Source of the DNA: an uncultured Ruminococcus sp.
GTDB taxonomy: Bacteria; Bacillota_A; Clostridia; Oscillospirales; Ruminococcaceae
Reading direction: 5' to 3'
DNA: 8,158 nucleotides
Assembly (NCBI GenBank): GCA_902782875.1
Contig: CACZPE010000359.1
Span: forward strand, 1-8,158
Of the stretch, positions 4,810 through 8,158 are shown in pieces (the first letter of the stretch is position 1; each line of letters opens with the position of its first letter). The position numbers were made by a program, and so were the translations under genes. Under the pieces are notes generated by a model that was given only the letters and a program-made list of their open reading frames with translations, made no database searches and was not told where the DNA came from.

Positions 4810-5664
4810 TCAGCAGTTGCCTGTATACACATATCTGAGTTCCTCGCGCGCGATGTCCGCAAGACGGTATATGAGCCTCACGTCTGTGGGCGGTCTGTCC
4901 TGCATATGAAAATGGGGGAAGAATCTTGAGATATGATAGGGCACACGGGTACCGACAGTATTTCCGCTCTCATCCGTAAGTCCTGCTATCCACCTGCTGA
5001 TATTTCTGATCTCATCCTCTGTGTCATTCACGCCGGGTATGACAAGCGTTGTTATCTCAACATGACACAGCTGCACTGCCCGTGCTATAAAACGTTTTAC
5101 TGTTTCAAGGTCTCCGCCGCACATTCTGTAAGTACTGTCAGTAAAGCCCTTGAGGTCAATATTCATCGCATCGATGAAGGGGGCTATCTCCTCGAGTATT
5201 TCGGTTTCTGCATTTCCGCTGGTCACAAGCACATTCTCCATCCCCCGAGCCTTCACTTCGCGGGCAGTATCCCTTACGAATTCATACCCTGCCAGCGGCT
5301 CGTTATATGTATATGCCACACCTATATTCCCCCTGCTGCGGCATTTCTCCGCTATAGCGGCTATATCCGCAGGGGTATACTCATCAGCGGCATATTCATA
5401 CATCTTTGCCTCATCAGACCAGGATATGCTGTGATTCTGACAGAAGGGGCATCTGAGGGAACAGCCGAAGCTGCCCACAGACAGCACATATTTCCCGGGA
5501 TGAAATCTTGCAAGCGGCTTTTTCTCCACGGGATCGAGGGCCAGGGACGTGACCTTTCCGTAGTTTACCGGAACTACAGCGCCGTCCTTACAGGTGCGCA
5601 CACCGCAGAATCCGCGCCCGCCCTCGGGTATGCTGCAGTGCCTGAAGCATACATTACATACCAT
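4810..5664 (-). CDS. amrS: AmmeMemoRadiSam system radical SAM enzyme
   Basis: A 284-residue cytosolic radical S-adenosylmethionine enzyme of the AmmeMemoRadiSam family. The cluster-binding motif is CSLRCPFC (C68, C72, C75), preceded by the family's GSFG. An N-terminal cysteine set (C3, C6, C10, C20, C25; CNVCFRHC ... RGFCGVRTC) likely binds a metal. Later family marks are GVAYTYNEP (a conserved barrel strand), DAMNIDLKGF, TLVIPGVNDTEDEI and YHISRFFPHF. The protein ends at YVYTGNC, so it lacks the C-terminal cysteine knuckle found in longer relatives. The reaction is unknown; comparative genomics has suggested RNA or base modification together with the Memo and AMMECR1 proteins. AGGAG (5673-5677) lies 8 nt before ATG 5664 and overlaps the stop codon of the AmrB-AmrA gene, with only 11 nt between the genes, so the two are probably co-translated. 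Confidence 0.92.
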   Translation of the reverse strand: MVCNVCFRHCSIPEGGRGFCGVRTCKDGAVVPVNYGKVTSLALDPVEKKPLARFHPGKYVLSVGSFGCSLRCPFCQNHSISWSDEAKMYEYAADEYTPADIAAIAEKCRSRGNIGVAYTYNEPLAGYEFVRDTAREVKARGMENVLVTSGNAETEILEEIAPFIDAMNIDLKGFTDSTYRMCGGDLETVKRFIARAVQLCHVEITTLVIPGVNDTEDEIRNISRWIAGLTDESGNTVGTRVPYHISRFFPHFHMQDRPPTDVRLIYRLADIAREELRYVYTGNC

Positions 5665-5675
5665 ACTGCAAACTC

Positions 5676-7055
5676 CTAAAAATGTCTGACTACCTCAAAT
5701 CTTTCAAGGTGATAGTTATCATCGGGGGATATACCGCCCTTCTGCATTGCTATGGCTATCTGCTCCTCCACGGTATCGACCCCGTCGATATCGGGCAGAA
5801 GAAGTCCGCGCTTCCATCCGCAGGAGACGATAACGCCGTATCTCTTTACATCAAGCTCTGCAGGCGAGGATATCCTCTCGGGCTTTCCGAGCACATCCAC
5901 ATTTATCTCAAGGGCTCCGAGCTCATCCTCCGTTATGGGTTCAAAGCGGGGATCGCGTGTTGATGCGCTTATGGCATTTGATATGATCTCCTCGCATATA
6001 TTCCTCTTTGTGGGGGCGATCGTGCCGATGCAGCCTCTTAGCTGGCCGTTCTTATGTATCGACACGAACACTCCCGCCTTGTTTTTTGTCAGTTCCTCCG
6101 GCACATCGCGGGGCTTTATTATCTCTCTGCGGGTCACATAGGCCTCTATCGTCCGCCATGCAAGCTGCACGTACTCATCACAGCCTGCTTTTTTCTCAGC
6201 GGACAGCTGCTGCTGTTTATCCGTATATATATCCAGAAATCGTCTGCTGTCATCCGTGCCGCAGGGATAAAACGAGCATATCCCGTAGCCTACACCCGTA
6301 ACATCCTCATGTGAATAGAACCTGGGCTTTACCGCGACTCCGTCAAGGGCTCCCGCCATGATAACAAAGGAGCGGTGTCCGCACTCCGCCGCCTTTTCGC
6401 AGAAGCTCTCGTCAAATTCGAGCAGCTTCCCGAATTCCGCCTGTGAGCACACCTCCATGACTCTCTTGTCATACTCGGGTCCCTCGGGTGCAAAGCCGTA
6501 GGGCCCGTGCTTCTGAAGCTTGTGTGACAGGTCGCCGCTGGCCACATAGACTATGCGCTTGTCTGTCCTGTCTGCGGCTTCCTTTATGCACTGCCCCAGG
6601 CGGTAATGCTCTGTCAGCGGCAGTCCCGAAAGCCCGATGCGCACAAGCCTGAAGTCACGGTATTTCTGCGTGATGAAATACAGCGGCACCATTGTGCCGT
6701 GATCGAGGGCTGCGTCCCTTTCGCCGAAGGTCCCCGCCGGGACTCCCCTCTCGCCGCATATCAGAGTGATATCCTTCACAAGCTCGGTGTCATATTCCAT
6801 ATCAAAGCTCACATCGGGGGCGCCGAACTGTGAAAAGCTCCCCTTTGCTCCCTTTCGGGGCGATATGTGGAAATAATCGCCGTACATCACGCTGTGCGGG
6901 CTTGATATGATTATGGTATCGGGCTTCAGAGCCGCTATCTCATCAGCGGTCTCTTCATATGAAGCGATGGTCTTTGCCACCTGCTTTTCGCCGCCCCTGC
7001 CGACCTGCGGCACGATAAGAGGCGGATGCGGCACGATGAATGCTGCTGCTATCAT
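5676..7055 (-). CDS. AmrB-AmrA fusion: Memo-like (LigB-type) domain plus AMMECR1 domain
   Basis: A 459-residue cytosolic fusion. Residues 1-265 are a Memo/class III extradiol-dioxygenase-like domain with candidate metal ligands H10 (PHPPLIVPQVG), H54 (SPHS), H119 (DHGTMVPLYF), D175/H178 (SGDLSH) and C225 (ECGHRSF). A linker (about 266-290) leads into an AMMECR1 domain (about 291-459), marked by GVFVSI, LRGCIGT (339-345), STRDPRF (366-371) and ALEINVDVLG. Human MEMO1 binds redox metals; the joint role with the radical-SAM partner is not established. The fusion is usual for the AmmeMemoRadiSam system in Firmicutes. AAGGAG (7064-7069) lies 8 nt before ATG 7055. The gene follows the repressor gene by 32 nt with no promoter seen in the gap, and leads directly into amrS. 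Confidence 0.92.
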   Translation of the reverse strand: MIAAAFIVPHPPLIVPQVGRGGEKQVAKTIASYEETADEIAALKPDTIIISSPHSVMYGDYFHISPRKGAKGSFSQFGAPDVSFDMEYDTELVKDITLICGERGVPAGTFGERDAALDHGTMVPLYFITQKYRDFRLVRIGLSGLPLTEHYRLGQCIKEAADRTDKRIVYVASGDLSHKLQKHGPYGFAPEGPEYDKRVMEVCSQAEFGKLLEFDESFCEKAAECGHRSFVIMAGALDGVAVKPRFYSHEDVTGVGYGICSFYPCGTDDSRRFLDIYTDKQQQLSAEKKAGCDEYVQLAWRTIEAYVTRREIIKPRDVPEELTKNKAGVFVSIHKNGQLRGCIGTIAPTKRNICEEIISNAISASTRDPRFEPITEDELGALEINVDVLGKPERISSPAELDVKRYGVIVSCGWKRGLLLPDIDGVDTVEEQIAIAMQKGGISPDDNYHLERFEVVRHF

Positions 7056-7087
7056 GATATCAGCTCCTTTTTAGTCGGTCTCTGCAG

Positions 7088-7900
7088 CTATTTACGCGAT
7101 GCTTTCAGTTCATCTGCAAAGAGTTCGGTCAGCACAGCCAGTTCCTTTGCTGTCGGGTGATCTCCCGAATCGACAATACCCAGCACACGGCCTATTATCC
7201 TTATATTGTCCCCCTCGGTCTTTTCGCCGAAGGGCAGGGCGGGATTGACCGATTCGAGCCTGTTGTCGGCGGTCATCCTCTTTATTACACCGCCGTTCGC
7301 GGTGGTGCATATTACATCCTGCCCGGGAAAGGCGGAGTCGGTATACTCAACATACACCAGGTCGCCGTCATGATACACGGGCAGCATACTGTCGCCGCTG
7401 ACGGTGATCACCGCATCGGCTCTGCGGTTGCAGTCATTCTTTCTTATAAAGATATGGTCGCAGTCGTCCATATATTCGCTGCCCTGTCCTGCAGCCGCCT
7501 TTGTCTGCGGCTTTTCGAGTATGGTAAACGAGCTTTTCAGATATCTCTCCTGCGCGGCCAGCTCCTCATCAAGCATATCATATACTATCTTTGAAGCGGT
7601 GCGCCTGTTGGTATCGTTCATCATACGGTAATTCCTGAGCAGACCTTTTTCTTCCTTTGTGAGAGAGCCGTCATCACTGACGCCGTACAGGTCATTGAGC
7701 GTGATATCGAGTATATCACACAGCTTTACTATCAGGTCATGCTCGGGCTTGTACTTGTCTGCGACCCAGTTGGTCACAGAATTGCGGGACACACCCAGCA
7801 TCTGTGCGAGCGCAGGCTGTGATATCCTCTTTTCCTTCATAGCCTTTTGTATTATATCACCGAAAAGAACCTTTTCTTCACTGTTTATGCTCTTTTTCAT
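7088..7900 (-). CDS. XRE-family transcriptional repressor with C-terminal S24 (LexA/CI-like) peptidase domain
   Basis: A 270-residue DNA-binding regulator. Residues 11-73 form an XRE helix-turn-helix (ISQPALAQMLGVSRNSVTNW, 27-46). Residues 138-240 form an S24 domain with the catalytic serine in VSGDSMLPVYHDGD (S171) and lysine in GVIKRM (K207). An Ala-Gly pair (A137-G138) before the domain is a possible self-cleavage site. Proteins of this build, like LexA and phage CI, can cut themselves under stress and release their operator. ATG 7900 is chosen because AGGAG (7908-7912) is 7 nt upstream; ATG 7906 is only 1 nt from it. The gene has a consensus promoter overlapped by two 10-bp direct repeats, suggesting self-control. 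It is the first gene of a likely operon with the Memo-AMMECR1 and AmrS genes, so it may regulate them. No phage genes are near. Confidence 0.9.
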   Translation of the reverse strand: MKKSINSEEKVLFGDIIQKAMKEKRISQPALAQMLGVSRNSVTNWVADKYKPEHDLIVKLCDILDITLNDLYGVSDDGSLTKEEKGLLRNYRMMNDTNRRTASKIVYDMLDEELAAQERYLKSSFTILEKPQTKAAAGQGSEYMDDCDHIFIRKNDCNRRADAVITVSGDSMLPVYHDGDLVYVEYTDSAFPGQDVICTTANGGVIKRMTADNRLESVNPALPFGEKTEGDNIRIIGRVLGIVDSGDHPTAKELAVLTELFADELKASRK

Positions 7901-7907
7901 AATCATG

Positions 7908-7912
7908 CTCCT
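7908..7912 (-). promoter_or_regulatory. Ribosome site that decides the repressor start
   Basis: AGGAG is 7 nt from ATG 7900 but only 1 nt from ATG 7906, so the protein should begin MKKSINS. Confidence 0.75.
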
Positions 7913-7921
7913 GTCTGTATA

Positions 7922-7964
7922 TTTGCTGTCACACACATAATAGCACATATATTCTTTGCTGTCA
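7922..7964 (-). promoter_or_regulatory. Candidate operator: two TGACAGCAAA direct repeats around the repressor promoter
   Basis: The 10-mer TGACAGCAAA occurs at 7964-7955, overlapping the -35 box, and again at 7931-7922, over the expected transcription start. The copies lie 33 bp apart, about three helical turns, and so face the same side of the DNA. This is where a self-regulating repressor would bind. The repeat is seen directly; binding is inferred. Confidence 0.5.
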
Positions 7965-7965
7965 A
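7937..7965 (-). promoter_or_regulatory. Promoter of the repressor / AmmeMemoRadiSam operon
   Basis: Consensus TTGACA (7965-7960), a 17-bp spacer ending TGC, and TATTAT (7942-7937), again with an extended -10. Transcription would start near 7930, about 30 nt before the ATG. No other promoter is visible before the two downstream genes. Confidence 0.87.
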
Positions 7966-7966
7966 C

Positions 7967-8001
7967 AAAAAAATCGCAGGCTCTTTCAAAGAACCTGCGA
8001 T
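7967..8001 (-). terminator. Intrinsic terminator of the tRNA-Leu gene
   Basis: ATCGCAGG (8001-7994) pairs with CCTGCGAT (7980-7973). The stem is extended inside by TCTTT/AAAGA, and a run of seven T follows (7973-7967). It begins 5 nt after the encoded CCA. The T run ends 2 bp from the -35 box of the repressor promoter. Confidence 0.92.
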
Positions 8002-8006
8002 CATGA

Positions 8007-8093
8007 TGGTGCCGGTAGTCGGGGTCGAACCGACACGGTATCGCTACCAACGGATTTTGAGTCCGTCACGTCTGCCAATTCCATCATACCGGC
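8007..8093 (-). tRNA. tRNA-Leu, anticodon CAA, CCA end encoded
   Basis: A class II tRNA, 87 nt with the encoded CCA (8009-8007). The acceptor stem GCCGGTA (8093-8087) pairs with TACCGGC (8017-8011), with discriminator base A. The anticodon stem ACGGA/TCCGT encloses the loop CTCAAAA, giving anticodon CAA (reads the codon UUG). A long variable arm with a GGTA/TACC stem and a T arm with GGTTCGACCCC are present, as expected for leucine tRNAs. Confidence 0.96.
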
Positions 8094-8111
8094 ATATCGG
8101 GAACAAGGTAT

Positions 8112-8140
8112 ATTTTACCATATAATCATCCTGTTGTCAA
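8112..8140 (-). promoter_or_regulatory. Promoter of tRNA-Leu
   Basis: TTGACA (8140-8135), a 17-bp spacer and TAAAAT (8117-8112). Transcription would start about 12 nt before the mature tRNA 5' end. Confidence 0.8.
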
Positions 8141-8158
8141 GCAATGATATCATAAAAA

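Noticed and set aside
4933..5679. A 248-residue plus-strand ORF opposite amrS
   Set aside because: It is an antisense shadow of a well-conserved gene and has no family features.
7088..8050. A longer repressor ORF starting at 8050
   Set aside because: It would read through tRNA-Leu, its terminator and the repressor's own promoter. ATG 7900 has the correct ribosome site.
7088..8093. A prophage or integrated element at the tRNA 3' end, suggested by the S24 repressor
   Set aside because: No integrase, no repeat of the tRNA 3' end and no phage genes are present in the window. The repressor leads straight into housekeeping-type genes.

Overview
The window looks like ordinary chromosomal DNA of a low-to-mid GC anaerobic Firmicute, most likely a Ruminococcus-type member of the Oscillospiraceae. 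I infer this from four things: strong AGGAGG ribosome sites, TTGACA-N17-TATAAT promoters, the fused AmrB-AmrA protein with AmrS, and the clostridial style of the histidine phosphatase and SUKH proteins. The genus is an inference. I see no IS element, prophage gene, CRISPR array or rRNA.

Layout. (1) 1-1182, minus strand: a promoter (1154-1182) drives a histidine-phosphatase-family gene. A 20-residue leader ORF and two tandem stem-loops follow, then the start of an MFS efflux gene that runs off the left edge. The second stem-loop buries the spacer next to the MFS start codon, as in translation attenuators of antibiotic-resistance genes. (2) 1183-1355: a divergent intergenic stretch with no gene but several inverted repeats. 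(3) 1356-2297, plus strand: a strong extended -10 promoter, an orphan PqqD-like peptide-binding protein, a 13-bp hairpin, and a SUKH (SMI1/KNR4) protein. A bidirectional terminator closes this unit. (4) 2343-4721, minus strand: an ECF sigma factor whose end overlaps the start of a 590-residue membrane protein, the likely anti-sigma factor. Its outer part carries two copies of a ~163-residue module. Upstream is an ECF-type promoter (TGAAAC-N16-GTGTAT) with A/T tracts and a structured leader, which suggests autoregulation. (5) 4773-7965, minus strand: an XRE-S24 (LexA/CI-like) repressor, then an AmrB-AmrA (Memo-AMMECR1) fusion, then the AmrS radical-SAM enzyme. The tight spacing suggests one operon. 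The repressor promoter carries two exact 10-bp direct repeats, 33 bp apart, that look like its operator. (6) 8007-8140, minus strand: tRNA-Leu(CAA) with its own promoter. Its terminator abuts the -35 box of the repressor promoter.

The points most worth following up are the leader-peptide attenuator before the MFS pump, the coupling of an S24-type repressor to the poorly understood AmmeMemoRadiSam genes, the duplicated sensor module of the anti-sigma protein, and the orphan PqqD protein.
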